From assembly GCF_018140925.1 (NCBI RefSeq), contig NZ_CP073315.1:3348001-3412000 (forward strand): 64,000 bases of DNA, written 5' to 3'. The position numbers were made by a program, and so were the translations under genes. The stretch comes from Psychrobacillus sp. INOP01 (lineage in GTDB: Bacteria; Bacillota; Bacilli; Bacillales_A; Planococcaceae). The notes under the pieces were generated by a model. It did not search any database. It saw only the letters and a program-made list of their open reading frames with translations, and was not told the DNA's origin. This document shows positions 1 through 9,840 of this stretch, in pieces (position 1 is the stretch's first letter; every line of letters begins with the position of its first letter).

Positions 1-104
1 AGGAAAATCCAACATTGCATGAAGTATCTCCAGGTCATCTAGTTAGATGTACTTGCTGGCAACATTTTCACTTTGAAAGTGAAAAAGGAGGTAATTCCCT
101 ATGA
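1..104 (+). CDS. Oligopeptide ABC transporter ATP-binding protein, C-terminal tail only (AppD/OppD)
   Basis: Only the last 33 codons are inside the window; the frame opens at base 3 and stops at 102-104. The tail has the His/Cys-containing end (HLVRCTCW) seen at the C-terminus of OppD/DppD-type ATPases (oligo_HPY region). Its stop overlaps the start of the next ATPase gene as ATGA, so the two are translationally coupled. The assignment rests on this tail and the operon context, and the gene is cut by the window edge. Confidence 0.75.
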   Translation, partial: ENPTLHEVSPGHLVRCTCWQHFHFESEKGGNSL

Positions 105-1048
105 GTTTCATGCAAATTAATGACTTAAAAGTGCATTACCCAATACGTGGAGGATTTTTCAATACAGTAGTGGACAATGTTCACGCTGTAGATGGTATAA
201 ATCTAGAATTTGAAAAAGGTAAAGCTTACGGATTAGTAGGTGAATCAGGTTGTGGAAAATCCACAACAGGAAAATCTATTATCGGATTAGAAAAAATTAC
301 ATCTGGAAGCATTATTTATGAAGGTGAGAATGTTACTAACAAAGTTAGAGGTCGAAATTCGGCTTATAATCGTGACATCCAAATGATTTTCCAAGATGCA
401 CATTCAAGTTTGAACCCTCGTAAACGAGTGCAGGATATCATCGCAGAGCCTATTAGGAACTTCTTAAAACTTTCTCCTGGTGAAGAAAGAAAAAGAATTA
501 ATGAATTACTAGCGATTGTAGGCATGAGCGAGGAAGCAAGATTTAAATATCCACATGAATTTTCCGGTGGACAAAAACAGCGTATCGGTATTGCGAGAGC
601 GATTGCTAGTAATCCTAAACTAATCATTGCAGATGAACCAGTATCGGCACTCGATTTATCGGTTCAAGCACAGGTTCTTAATTTCCTGAAAGATATCCAA
701 GATGAGTTTGGCTTAAGTTACTTATTTATTTCCCATGATCTTGGAGTAGTTAAACATATGTGTGATAATATCTCGATTATGTACAAGGGGCGTTTTGTAG
801 AGTCCGGTAGTCGGAAAGACATCTATACGAATCCTCAACATATATATACAAAGAGATTACTTTCAGCAATTCCAGAAGTAAATCCAACAGACCGCGAAGA
901 GCGAAAGAAAATTCGAAGAGCGGTAGAAGTAGATTATTTAACGAATCACCATAATTATTATGATGAAAATGGAAGAGTATATGATTTACAAACTATTTCC
1001 GAATCACATCAAGTAGCAACAAGTGCTCAAAACAAAGGGGGCATGTAA
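101..1048 (+). CDS. appF: Oligopeptide ABC transporter ATP-binding protein (AppF/OppF type)
   Basis: This 315-aa cytoplasmic ATPase energises peptide import. Visible motifs are Walker A GESGCGKST (residues 47-55), Q-loop around Q98, signature SGGQ (155-158), Walker B IIADEP (175-180) and the H-loop His near 212. The C-terminus has the extension typical of OppF/DppF. ATG 101 follows an AAAGGAGG site. It overlaps the upstream ATPase by 4 bases and is followed 1 bp later by the permease gene. The app name rests on synteny with B. subtilis app-trpS-opp; the sequence alone would fit oppF or dppF. Confidence 0.93.
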   Translation: MSFMQINDLKVHYPIRGGFFNTVVDNVHAVDGINLEFEKGKAYGLVGESGCGKSTTGKSIIGLEKITSGSIIYEGENVTNKVRGRNSAYNRDIQMIFQDAHSSLNPRKRVQDIIAEPIRNFLKLSPGEERKRINELLAIVGMSEEARFKYPHEFSGGQKQRIGIARAIASNPKLIIADEPVSALDLSVQAQVLNFLKDIQDEFGLSYLFISHDLGVVKHMCDNISIMYKGRFVESGSRKDIYTNPQHIYTKRLLSAIPEVNPTDREERKKIRRAVEVDYLTNHHNYYDENGRVYDLQTISESHQVATSAQNKGGM

Positions 1049-1049
1049 T

Positions 1050-2012
1050 ATGTGGAAAACAATTGTTAGACGTGTTCTTGTTATGATTCCACAATTATTT
1101 GTACTTAGTCTTTTGATATTCATTATGGCGAAGTTTATGCCAGGTGACCCTTTTACGGGACTAATTACTCCAGAAACAGATCCTGCTAGAGTAGAAGAGT
1201 TACGTATTAAGGCAGGTTTTTATGATCCTTGGTACATACAATATGTGAACTGGATTGGAAATGCCTTTCAAGGAGATTTTGGACGCAGTTACACATTTAA
1301 TGTACCAGTATCGAATTTAATCGGGGACCGTGCGTTGAATACATTATGGTTATCGTTATTAAGTGTCTTTTTATTATATTTAATCGCAATCCCATTAGGA
1401 GTATTGTCTGGTAGATTCCATGATTCCTTCTTAGATAAATCGATTGTGTTCTATAGCTTTATTGTATATGCCATACCAACATTTGTATTAGGACTGATCA
1501 ATCTGTTTTTCTTCGGCTACGAACTAGGTTGGTTCCCGACTAGTGGGACGGTAGATATTAAATACGACTCAGGAACAGCTGGTTACCTCTGGAGTAAGTT
1601 TTATCATATCTTATTACCAGCGATTACGTATGCTTTGCTTGCGACTACTGGAATAATTCAGTATTTACGTACGGAAATTATCGATTCTAAGTCGATGGAT
1701 TATGTACGTACCGCGAAAAGTAAGGGTATTCCGATCAATAAAGTATACTCTCGTCATATATTCCGTAACTCATTGTTACCGATTGCAGCATTTTTAGGTT
1801 TCACGATAACAGGACTTTTAAGTGGATCTATTTTTATTGAAACCATTTTTGGATATCCTGGTATGGGACAATTGTTCATTCAGGCTATAAACGGGCGTGA
1901 TTATAGTGTAATTACAGCACTTGTTATGCTTTTTGGATTCTTAACATTATTAGGAAGTCTATTATCCGATATCATCATGAGCATTGTTGACCCTCGAATT
2001 AGGATTGACTAA
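1050..2012 (+). CDS. appB: Oligopeptide ABC transporter permease (AppB/OppB type)
   Basis: This 320-aa integral membrane protein is one of the two pore subunits of the importer. It has an N-terminal membrane anchor, about six hydrophobic segments and the EAA-type cytoplasmic loop near DYVRTAKSKG that docks the ATPase. ATG 1050 is preferred over the upstream TTG at 1023 because AAAGGGGG ends 8 bases before it and the shorter form starts in register with the family (MWKTIVRRVL). It lies 1 bp after appF and 30 bp before appC, in one operon. Confidence 0.93.
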   Translation: MWKTIVRRVLVMIPQLFVLSLLIFIMAKFMPGDPFTGLITPETDPARVEELRIKAGFYDPWYIQYVNWIGNAFQGDFGRSYTFNVPVSNLIGDRALNTLWLSLLSVFLLYLIAIPLGVLSGRFHDSFLDKSIVFYSFIVYAIPTFVLGLINLFFFGYELGWFPTSGTVDIKYDSGTAGYLWSKFYHILLPAITYALLATTGIIQYLRTEIIDSKSMDYVRTAKSKGIPINKVYSRHIFRNSLLPIAAFLGFTITGLLSGSIFIETIFGYPGMGQLFIQAINGRDYSVITALVMLFGFLTLLGSLLSDIIMSIVDPRIRID

Positions 2013-2042
2013 CAAAAATAATGGATAAGGAGAGTCCAAATA

Positions 2043-2951
2043 ATGAAAAATACTGAAACTATTGAACTAACAAAAGAAATGAAAGCAAGCTCTCCGCCGA
2101 CAGGTTTTCAAGTAATTGCGCGGGAGTTTATGAAAGATAAATTAGCTATGTTCTCGCTTATATCGTTAATTATTGTTATTAGTGGCATATATATATGGGC
2201 ATGGCAAATCGACCAAACACAATTGATGCGAATAAGCTTACGAGACAAGCTAGCAGAACCAGGAGAAAAATTCTGGTTAGGAGCAGATAAAGGTGGACGT
2301 GATATCCTTGGACAATTAATAGTAGGTGCACGAAACTCACTATCAATTGCAATTGCAGTTACACTTATAACTGGTTTTATCGGTGTAGTAATTGGTTTAG
2401 TGACAGGTTATTTTGGAGGATGGATTGATAATATCTTCATGCGCATTATTGATTTCTTCATTACTATTCCATCTTTGATGATCATTATTGTATTTGTAAC
2501 TATTGTTCCTAAATATAATATTCCGATATTCGTTTTAATAATGAGTGTGTTTCTCTGGGTTGGTACGGCGAGAATTATTCGAAGCAAGGCCCTTTCTGAA
2601 AGTAGAAGAGATTACATTAGTGCTTCGAAAACATTAGGTACAAGAAATTTTATCATTATTTTCAAAGAAATGATGCCAAATTTAAGTTCTATATTGATAG
2701 TAGAAATGACCTTGAACTTTGCAGGGAATGTAGGACTTGAAACCGGACTATCCTATCTTGGTTTTGGTTTACCACCTTCTACACCAAGTTTAGGAACACT
2801 TGTAAGTTATGCGAACGATCCGTTCATTATGGAAAACGCATGGTGGAACTGGTTGCCAGCATCATTATTAATTCTATTACTTATGCTTGGGATTAATTAT
2901 GTTGGTCAGGCCATTCGACGATCTGCAGATGCACGTCAACGACTTGGTTAA
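2043..2951 (+). CDS. appC: Oligopeptide ABC transporter permease (AppC/OppC type)
   Basis: This 302-aa protein is the second membrane subunit of the upstream importer. It has the OppC-type N-terminal region before the first helix, a periplasm-like segment with LGADKGGRDILGQ, and the EAA loop DYISASKTLG followed by the conserved MPN motif. AAGGAGAG sits upstream of ATG 2043. In B. subtilis the binding protein gene appA precedes appB and appC; here it follows appC. Confidence 0.93.
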   Translation: MKNTETIELTKEMKASSPPTGFQVIAREFMKDKLAMFSLISLIIVISGIYIWAWQIDQTQLMRISLRDKLAEPGEKFWLGADKGGRDILGQLIVGARNSLSIAIAVTLITGFIGVVIGLVTGYFGGWIDNIFMRIIDFFITIPSLMIIIVFVTIVPKYNIPIFVLIMSVFLWVGTARIIRSKALSESRRDYISASKTLGTRNFIIIFKEMMPNLSSILIVEMTLNFAGNVGLETGLSYLGFGLPPSTPSLGTLVSYANDPFIMENAWWNWLPASLLILLLMLGINYVGQAIRRSADARQRLG

Positions 2952-3011
2952 AACTGTTATTAGACGCATGAGCGTTTGATATATAAAAAGAGATAAAAAG
3001 GAGGAAAAAGA

Positions 3012-4862
3012 ATGAATAAAAAGCTTTTAGCTCTAATGGCATTGCTGTTAACACTTATGTTAGTTCTTGCCGCTTGTAATTCAGATGATGAAACTGCAAA
3101 ACCTGCCGATGAGCCGGACAAAACAGAAGAAGGTGCAGAAGAAGAAGGTGCAGAAGAAGAAGGTACAGAGGAAGAGGCTGAACAACCTGCTTCAGATGAG
3201 TTATTCCCAGTAGTACTTGATAATGAAGGAGAAGTTATTGACGGTGGAACTTTACAAGTAGCATTAGTTAACGATTCTCCATTCCAAGGTATTTTCTCTT
3301 ATACACTATATGAAGATGCTTATGACGCTGAAATTATGAATTTTTCAAGCAATGTATTATTTAAAACTGATGGAGATTTCCTAATTTCCGATGGAGGTAT
3401 TGCTTCATTAGAAGTTGATAGCGATAACAACAAAGCTACTATTAAAATTCAAGAAGGGGTAAAATGGTCAGATGGAGAACCTCTTAAAATTGAGGACTTA
3501 ATCCAACCTTACCTAATTATTGGTCATCCAGATTATGCTGGAGTTCGCTATGATGCTGACTTCCAAAATATCGTTGGTGCTGTAGAATACCATGATGGAA
3601 AAGCAGATACAATTTCAGGCTTGAAAAAAGTGGATGAAACTACTTTAGAAATTTCATTTAACAAAGTTTCACCAGCAATTTATTCAGGTGGAGATGGACT
3701 TTGGTATTATGCAGAGCCAAGTCATATCGTGAAAGATATTCCTGTAGCTGAATTACTTGAAAATGATGCAGTTCGTAAAAACCCAGTTACTTTAGGGGCT
3801 TTCAAATTCGACAAAATCGTTCCAGGTGAGTCTGTACAATTTGTACGCAATGAGAACTACTGGAAAGGTCAATCGAAACTTGATGGCGTACTTATTAAAA
3901 CTGTTCCAAGTGCATCAGCTGCTAAAGCATTAGAAACTGGTGAGTACGATATGGCTCTATCATTCCCAACGAGCGCATACGAAAATGTAAAAGATCTTGA
4001 AAATATTACACTTCTTGGTCGTCAAGAATTGTACTACTCTTATGTAGGATTCAAGCTTGGTAAATATGACTATGATGCAAGTCTTGCAATTACAAATGAA
4101 GCAGAAGCAAAAATGGGTGACAAAATTTTACGTCAAGCAATGGGGTATGCTTTAGACATCGAGCAAGTTAATGAAGTATTCTACTTCGATTTACGTGAAC
4201 GTGCTAACTCGTTAATCCCACCAGTATTTAAATCGTTCCATGATGCTTCTATCGAAGGATATAACTATGATCCTGAAAAAGCTATGAAACTTCTAGACGA
4301 TGCTGGCTATAAAGATACAGATGGCGATGGATTACGTGAAAATCCAAAAGGGGAAAAACTTACAATTAAATTAGCTGCAATGTCTGGTGATGAAACACAA
4401 GAACAAGTAATCTCTTACTATTTACAAAACTGGAATGAAGTTGGTTTAGATGTACAATTAGCTACAGGTCGTCTAATCGAATTCAACACATTCTACGATA
4501 AAGTACAAGCGGATGATCCAGAAATTGATATCTTTATGGGCGCATGGGGTACAGGTACAAACCCATCTCCAGCGGGATTATACTCTAAAACAGCAGTTTA
4601 TAACTTCAGCCGTTACACATCTGAAGAACTAGAAGCTTTATTAACTGCAATCGATTCTCCAGAAGCTATTGATGGAGATTTCCGTTCTCAGAAGTTCCGT
4701 GAATGGCAAGAATATATGCAAGATGTTTCTGCTGTAATTCCAATGCAATTCCGTTACGAGTTGTTCCCGGTTAATGACCGTGTGAAAAACTATGATTTCG
4801 GTTATGAAACAGATTTCGATTATATCGACATTGAATTAACAGGAGATACTCCAGTAAAATAA
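3012..4862 (+). CDS. appA: Oligopeptide-binding lipoprotein (AppA/OppA-like, SBP family 5)
   Basis: This 616-aa extracellular lipoprotein captures peptides for the importer. It has a signal peptide with lipobox LAAC (Cys at about residue 22), then a strongly acidic linker with EEGAEEEG-type repeats at about 40-57, then a long family-5 substrate-binding domain. AAGGAGG lies upstream of ATG 3012. It is last in the operon and is closed by a strong terminator. SBP family 5 also includes nickel and dipeptide binders; the length and operon favour oligopeptides. Confidence 0.92.
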   Translation: MNKKLLALMALLLTLMLVLAACNSDDETAKPADEPDKTEEGAEEEGAEEEGTEEEAEQPASDELFPVVLDNEGEVIDGGTLQVALVNDSPFQGIFSYTLYEDAYDAEIMNFSSNVLFKTDGDFLISDGGIASLEVDSDNNKATIKIQEGVKWSDGEPLKIEDLIQPYLIIGHPDYAGVRYDADFQNIVGAVEYHDGKADTISGLKKVDETTLEISFNKVSPAIYSGGDGLWYYAEPSHIVKDIPVAELLENDAVRKNPVTLGAFKFDKIVPGESVQFVRNENYWKGQSKLDGVLIKTVPSASAAKALETGEYDMALSFPTSAYENVKDLENITLLGRQELYYSYVGFKLGKYDYDASLAITNEAEAKMGDKILRQAMGYALDIEQVNEVFYFDLRERANSLIPPVFKSFHDASIEGYNYDPEKAMKLLDDAGYKDTDGDGLRENPKGEKLTIKLAAMSGDETQEQVISYYLQNWNEVGLDVQLATGRLIEFNTFYDKVQADDPEIDIFMGAWGTGTNPSPAGLYSKTAVYNFSRYTSEELEALLTAIDSPEAIDGDFRSQKFREWQEYMQDVSAVIPMQFRYELFPVNDRVKNYDFGYETDFDYIDIELTGDTPVK

Positions 4863-4870
4863 TATTTTAA

Positions 4871-4910
4871 AAAAACCGCTCTTAAACGAAAGTTTAGGAG
4901 CGGTTTTTCA
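4871..4910 (+). terminator. Rho-independent terminator of the first peptide-importer operon
   Basis: An inverted repeat AACCGCTCTTAAAC / GTTTAGGAGCGGTT with a GAAA loop is followed by a T-run. It has one G.U or mismatched position. It sits 9 bp after the binding-protein stop. Confidence 0.9.
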
Positions 4911-4927
4911 TATGGTCTTATAAGGAT

Positions 4928-6113
<1,186 letters not shown>

Positions 6114-6127
6114 CTATTGAAAATAAA

Positions 6128-6372
6128 AAAACATCATGCATCCCTATAAAAGGGACGAATGATGTTAAATCCGTGGTACCACCCAGCTTGCTAAAAATAA
6201 TTAGCCACTCTACTTTCGTAACGTGAAGGGGACGGTATATGCTACTTCACTTTCACATATACTGCTCAGAAGCCCATTCCATTTACAGTATGATCTGTTT
6301 CCAGCGACCACAGACTCTCTTAACATACGATAGTAAATGTACTTTTCTTCTTCAAAGCTCAATTATTTAGTT
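6128..6372 (-). promoter_or_regulatory. T-box leader (tRNA-Trp sensing) of trpS
   Basis: Read on the minus strand, the leader carries an AGAGAG-type stem I start, a UGG triplet (complement of 6279-6281) placed as the likely specifier codon, and the T-box core GGGTGGTACCACGG (6171-6186). These are followed by a terminator hairpin with stem AACATCAT...ATGATGTT and a T-run (6128-6166). Uncharged tRNA-Trp is expected to stabilise the antiterminator. The specifier position is inferred by eye and was not folded. Confidence 0.92.
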
Positions 6373-6378
6373 TTGATT

Positions 6379-6407
6379 ATTATATATAGAAGGAATGCAA
6401 AAATCAA
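6379..6407 (-). promoter_or_regulatory. Sigma-A promoter for the trpS leader
   Basis: On the minus strand, TTGATT (6402-6407) and TATAAT (6379-6384) are separated by 17 bp. The predicted start near 6372 places the whole T-box in the transcript. Confidence 0.75.
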
Positions 6408-6413
6408 GCGTTC

Positions 6414-6761
6414 CTAGTAACTATAATAGATGAACAAAGCGATACACATACAAAATAAACAAGAGAGACCTAATGCAATAATCGGCTTATGTGGAAAAGA
6501 AAATATTTGAGACGGTAATCGCATCTGTTCTGCCTCTTTTTTCATATGTTTGGGCGTAAATACTTTACGTGTACTTTCAGTAAAAAAGTCAAAAAAACCA
6601 CCTGAAACAACATAAGTCATTAAACCGACAAACGTAATTGTTCCACCGACAAAAAAGGACATGTTTATGTAAGGAACGAGTTGAATATTTTTATAAACTA
6701 AAAGCATAAGTATAAAAATAACTACCTGACAACCAAAAAAGTACATCATTCTTTTTTTCAT
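6414..6761 (-). CDS. DUF3899 family membrane protein
   Basis: This 115-aa protein has three or four hydrophobic helices: one near the N-terminus, one at about 30-55 and one at the C-terminus. A basic cytoplasmic-looking stretch (FTPKHMKKE) lies between. The layout (SGGFFDFF before the basic loop) matches what I know of DUF3899 proteins found beside trpS/opp in Bacillales. A GAGGTG site precedes ATG 6761. Function is unknown. Its 3' end lies next to the trpS promoter. Confidence 0.7.
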   Translation of the reverse strand: MKKRMMYFFGCQVVIFILMLLVYKNIQLVPYINMSFFVGGTITFVGLMTYVVSGGFFDFFTESTRKVFTPKHMKKEAEQMRLPSQIFSFPHKPIIALGLSCLFCMCIALFIYYSY

Positions 6762-6924
6762 ATTTCACCTCTATCAATTGAAATTATAAAATAGACTCAG
6801 AAAATATGCAAAAAATTGATTATTTAATTTAACAAAAATAAACAATTTCTTTTCCAAACATTCACAATTGTTAGGACAATGTAATGATTTTGTTACACTA
6901 TTGTAAAAATATTTAAAAAAAGCC

Positions 6925-6952
6925 TGTACAAGTCTAAAAGAAAATGTATAAT
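6925..6952 (+). promoter_or_regulatory. Probable sigma-A promoter of oppA
   Basis: TGTACA (6925-6930) and a perfect TATAAT (6947-6952) are separated by 16 bp, 45 bp before the oppA start. The -35 box is imperfect. Confidence 0.6.
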
Positions 6953-6997
6953 AATTATTGTAATGAATTTTTCTGAATATTTAAGGAGGTTATTATT

Positions 6998-8707
6998 TTG
7001 AAGAATAGCAAGCTTGTATGGCTTTTAAGCCTACTGTTAGTTGTTACTTTATTCCTGGCTGCTTGTGGTGGCGACGATAAAGCAAAAGATACAACTACAG
7101 ACACAGACGAAAAAGAAGGTACAACAGAAGAAACAGAAGAAGTAGCTGCTGATGAAGACCAAGTTCTTAACTTGATCATGACTGCAGAAATTCCAACAAT
7201 GGACTCAGCTCTAGTAACTGATGCAGTTGGTTTTGATCTACTTAACAACGTAAACGAAGGTTTATACCGTTTGAGTCAAGAAAATATTGCTGTTCCAGCA
7301 CTTTCTGATGGTGAACCAACAGTTTCTGAAGATGGATTAGTTTATACATTCACTTTACGTGACTCAAACTGGTCAGATGGTACTCCAGTAACTGCAAATG
7401 ACTTTGAATATGCTTGGAAACGTGCTATGAACCCAGATACTGCATCTGAATACGGTCCATACATGATGTCTGGCGTTATCAAAAATGCAACTGCAATTTC
7501 TAATGGTGAAGCTGAATACACTGAGTTAGGTGTTAAAGCGCTTGACGAAAAAACATTAGAAGTAACGCTTGAAAAACCAATTCCTTACTTCTTATCACTT
7601 ATGTCATTTGGAACATTCTTACCACAAAAAGAAGAATTCGTTACAGCGCAAGGTGAAAACTACGCGAAAAATTCTGAAGCACTTTTATACAACGGACCAT
7701 TTACTTTAGCTAACTGGGACGGAACAGGTTTATCTTGGCAACTACTTAAAAATGAGCAGTACTGGGATAAAGAAACTGTAAAACTTACTGAAATTAATTA
7801 TGACGTAGTGAAAGAAACTGCAACTGCAGTAAACTTATATACAAATGGTGAAAAAGATCGTGCTTCACTATCAGGAGAATATGCAATGCAATATGCTGCT
7901 GATCCAGAACTAGTAACTGAATTAGAAACTTCAGTATTCTATTTCAAATATAACCAAGAACGTCTTGGAGAAAAAACTCCACTTGCAAATGTTAATATTC
8001 GTGAAGCTATTACTAAAGCATTCAACAAAGAAGATTTGGCTTCTGTAGTTTTAGCAAATGGTTCAACAGCAGCATATTCATTCATTCCAAAAGATTTCGT
8101 TTTTGATGAAGATGGAAATGACTTCCGTGACGTTAACGGAGACATGGCTGTATTCAATGCAGATGAAGCAAAAGCTGCATGGGAAAAAGGTTTAGCAGAG
8201 CTAGGTGTTACTGAACTTTCTTTAGAAATTCTTGGTGGAGACACTGAACTTTCTAAAAAAATGGATGAATACTTCAAAGCTCAATTAGAAGGTAACTTAC
8301 CTGGTTTAACTATTACTCTTAAAGAAGTTCCATTTAATGTTCGTTTAGATCTTGACACAAACCAAGACTATGACATTCAAGTTGCAGGATGGGGACCAGA
8401 TTACCAAGATCCATTCACATTCTTAAGCCTATGGGAAACTGATGGCGGTAACAACCAAATGTCATACTCAAATCCTGAGTACGATCAATTGTTAACAGAT
8501 ATTAATGGTTCTTTAGCTCAAGATATTCCAGCTCGTTGGGAAGCAATGGCTAAAGCCGAGAAAATGATCGTTGACCAAGATTTCGCAGTTGGACCAATCT
8601 ACCAACGTGGATTAATGTTCCTTCAAAAACCTTATGTTAAAGGTGTAATTGCTCATCCATTCGGTGGAGATTACAGCTATAAATGGGCTTATATCGAAGG
8701 TAAATAA
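6998..8707 (+). CDS. oppA: Oligopeptide-binding lipoprotein OppA
   Basis: This 569-aa family-5 binding protein delivers peptides to OppBCDF, feeding nutrition and peptide signalling in Bacillales. The signal peptide ends in lipobox LAAC, followed by a short Asp/Glu/Thr-rich linker and the binding domain. The TTG start at 6998 is chosen because AAGGAGG lies 9 bases upstream and the signal peptide begins exactly there. It is the first gene of the operon; a hairpin between it and oppB may allow extra oppA transcript. It differs clearly from the binding protein at 3012-4862. Confidence 0.95.
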   Translation: MKNSKLVWLLSLLLVVTLFLAACGGDDKAKDTTTDTDEKEGTTEETEEVAADEDQVLNLIMTAEIPTMDSALVTDAVGFDLLNNVNEGLYRLSQENIAVPALSDGEPTVSEDGLVYTFTLRDSNWSDGTPVTANDFEYAWKRAMNPDTASEYGPYMMSGVIKNATAISNGEAEYTELGVKALDEKTLEVTLEKPIPYFLSLMSFGTFLPQKEEFVTAQGENYAKNSEALLYNGPFTLANWDGTGLSWQLLKNEQYWDKETVKLTEINYDVVKETATAVNLYTNGEKDRASLSGEYAMQYAADPELVTELETSVFYFKYNQERLGEKTPLANVNIREAITKAFNKEDLASVVLANGSTAAYSFIPKDFVFDEDGNDFRDVNGDMAVFNADEAKAAWEKGLAELGVTELSLEILGGDTELSKKMDEYFKAQLEGNLPGLTITLKEVPFNVRLDLDTNQDYDIQVAGWGPDYQDPFTFLSLWETDGGNNQMSYSNPEYDQLLTDINGSLAQDIPARWEAMAKAEKMIVDQDFAVGPIYQRGLMFLQKPYVKGVIAHPFGGDYSYKWAYIEGK

Positions 8708-8742
8708 TTTAGATAGTTAACAAGTTTTAAAATCTCATAGTT

Positions 8743-8783
8743 AGAGAGTATATGGTTCCTACTGGATCATGTACTCTCTTTTT
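8743..8783 (+). terminator. Hairpin with T-run between oppA and oppB
   Basis: The stem AGAGAGTA / TACTCTCT is followed by TTTTT in the 200-bp oppA-oppB gap. It probably acts as a partial terminator or mRNA 3' stabiliser, giving more binding protein than permease. That role is inference from position and structure. Confidence 0.75.
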
Positions 8784-8907
8784 AAATGAATCAGAATTCA
8801 CGAAATATTTAATATTAATAATTTGATTTTGACAATTACCCGTGTTTTCTGTTTATATATATTAGTAGGTTATTAATCTTAAAATATTTTTTGTAGGAGG
8901 TGCAAAG

Positions 8908-9840
8908 ATGGCAAAATACATTACTCGTCGTGTTTTTTATATGTTTATAACGTTTTTCCTGATTGCGACGGCAACATTTTTCTTAATGAAGGCGCTTCCA
9001 GGATCCCCGATTAGCTCTGCTTCAAAACTATCCCCTACACAACTTGCGGTAGTTGAAGCGAAATATGGGTTAGATCAACCGATTCCAGTACAATACGCAA
9101 AATATATGTTGAATTTGGCGCAAGGCGACTTAGGTAACTCATTTCAATTTAAGAATGCTAGCGTAACAGATTTAATCATAGATCGTTTAGGACCATCTAT
9201 GTTACTTGGAACTCAAGGTTTAGTACTTGGTGTAGCGTTAGGAATACTATTAGGTATGATTGCAGCACTAAGACAAAATACTATTTGGGATTACGGTAGT
9301 ACATTTGTGGCTATCATCGGTATTTCTATTCCATCTTTCGTTTTTGCCACTTTTCTTCAATATTGGTTGGCTGTTGAATGGAAAATATTCCCCGTCGGTT
9401 TGTGGAAGGATGGCTGGATGTCCAGCGTACTCCCATCTATTGCTTTAGCAATGGGACCACTTGCAACGGCTTCTCGATTTATACGTACGGAAATGATTGA
9501 AGTTTTAAGTTCAGATTATATTACTTTGGCAAAGTCTAAAGGAGCCAATGGTTTCGAAATAGCATTTAAGCATGCTTTCCGAAATGCATTGATCCCGCTA
9601 GTTACTGTTTTAGGACCACTAGCAGCTGGATTATTAACAGGATCTCTTGTTATAGAACAAATCTTTGCAATACCTGGTATCGGAGAGCAATTTGTTAAGT
9701 CCATTATGTCTAATGACTTCTCTATCATTATGGGAACAACATTATTCTTCTCTGCATTCTTAATTGTCGTAATATTCTTAGTAGATGTGCTTTATGGCAT
9801 CATCGATCCACGTATTCGTTTGTCAGGAGGTAAAGATTAA
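8908..9840 (+). CDS. oppB: Oligopeptide ABC transporter permease OppB
   Basis: This 310-aa membrane subunit has six predicted helices and the EAA loop with DYITLAKSKG. A TAGGAGGTG site precedes ATG 8908. Its stop overlaps the oppC start by one base, so the two pore subunits are translationally coupled. It is only distantly related to the permease at 1050-2012. Confidence 0.96.
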   Translation: MAKYITRRVFYMFITFFLIATATFFLMKALPGSPISSASKLSPTQLAVVEAKYGLDQPIPVQYAKYMLNLAQGDLGNSFQFKNASVTDLIIDRLGPSMLLGTQGLVLGVALGILLGMIAALRQNTIWDYGSTFVAIIGISIPSFVFATFLQYWLAVEWKIFPVGLWKDGWMSSVLPSIALAMGPLATASRFIRTEMIEVLSSDYITLAKSKGANGFEIAFKHAFRNALIPLVTVLGPLAAGLLTGSLVIEQIFAIPGIGEQFVKSIMSNDFSIIMGTTLFFSAFLIVVIFLVDVLYGIIDPRIRLSGGKD

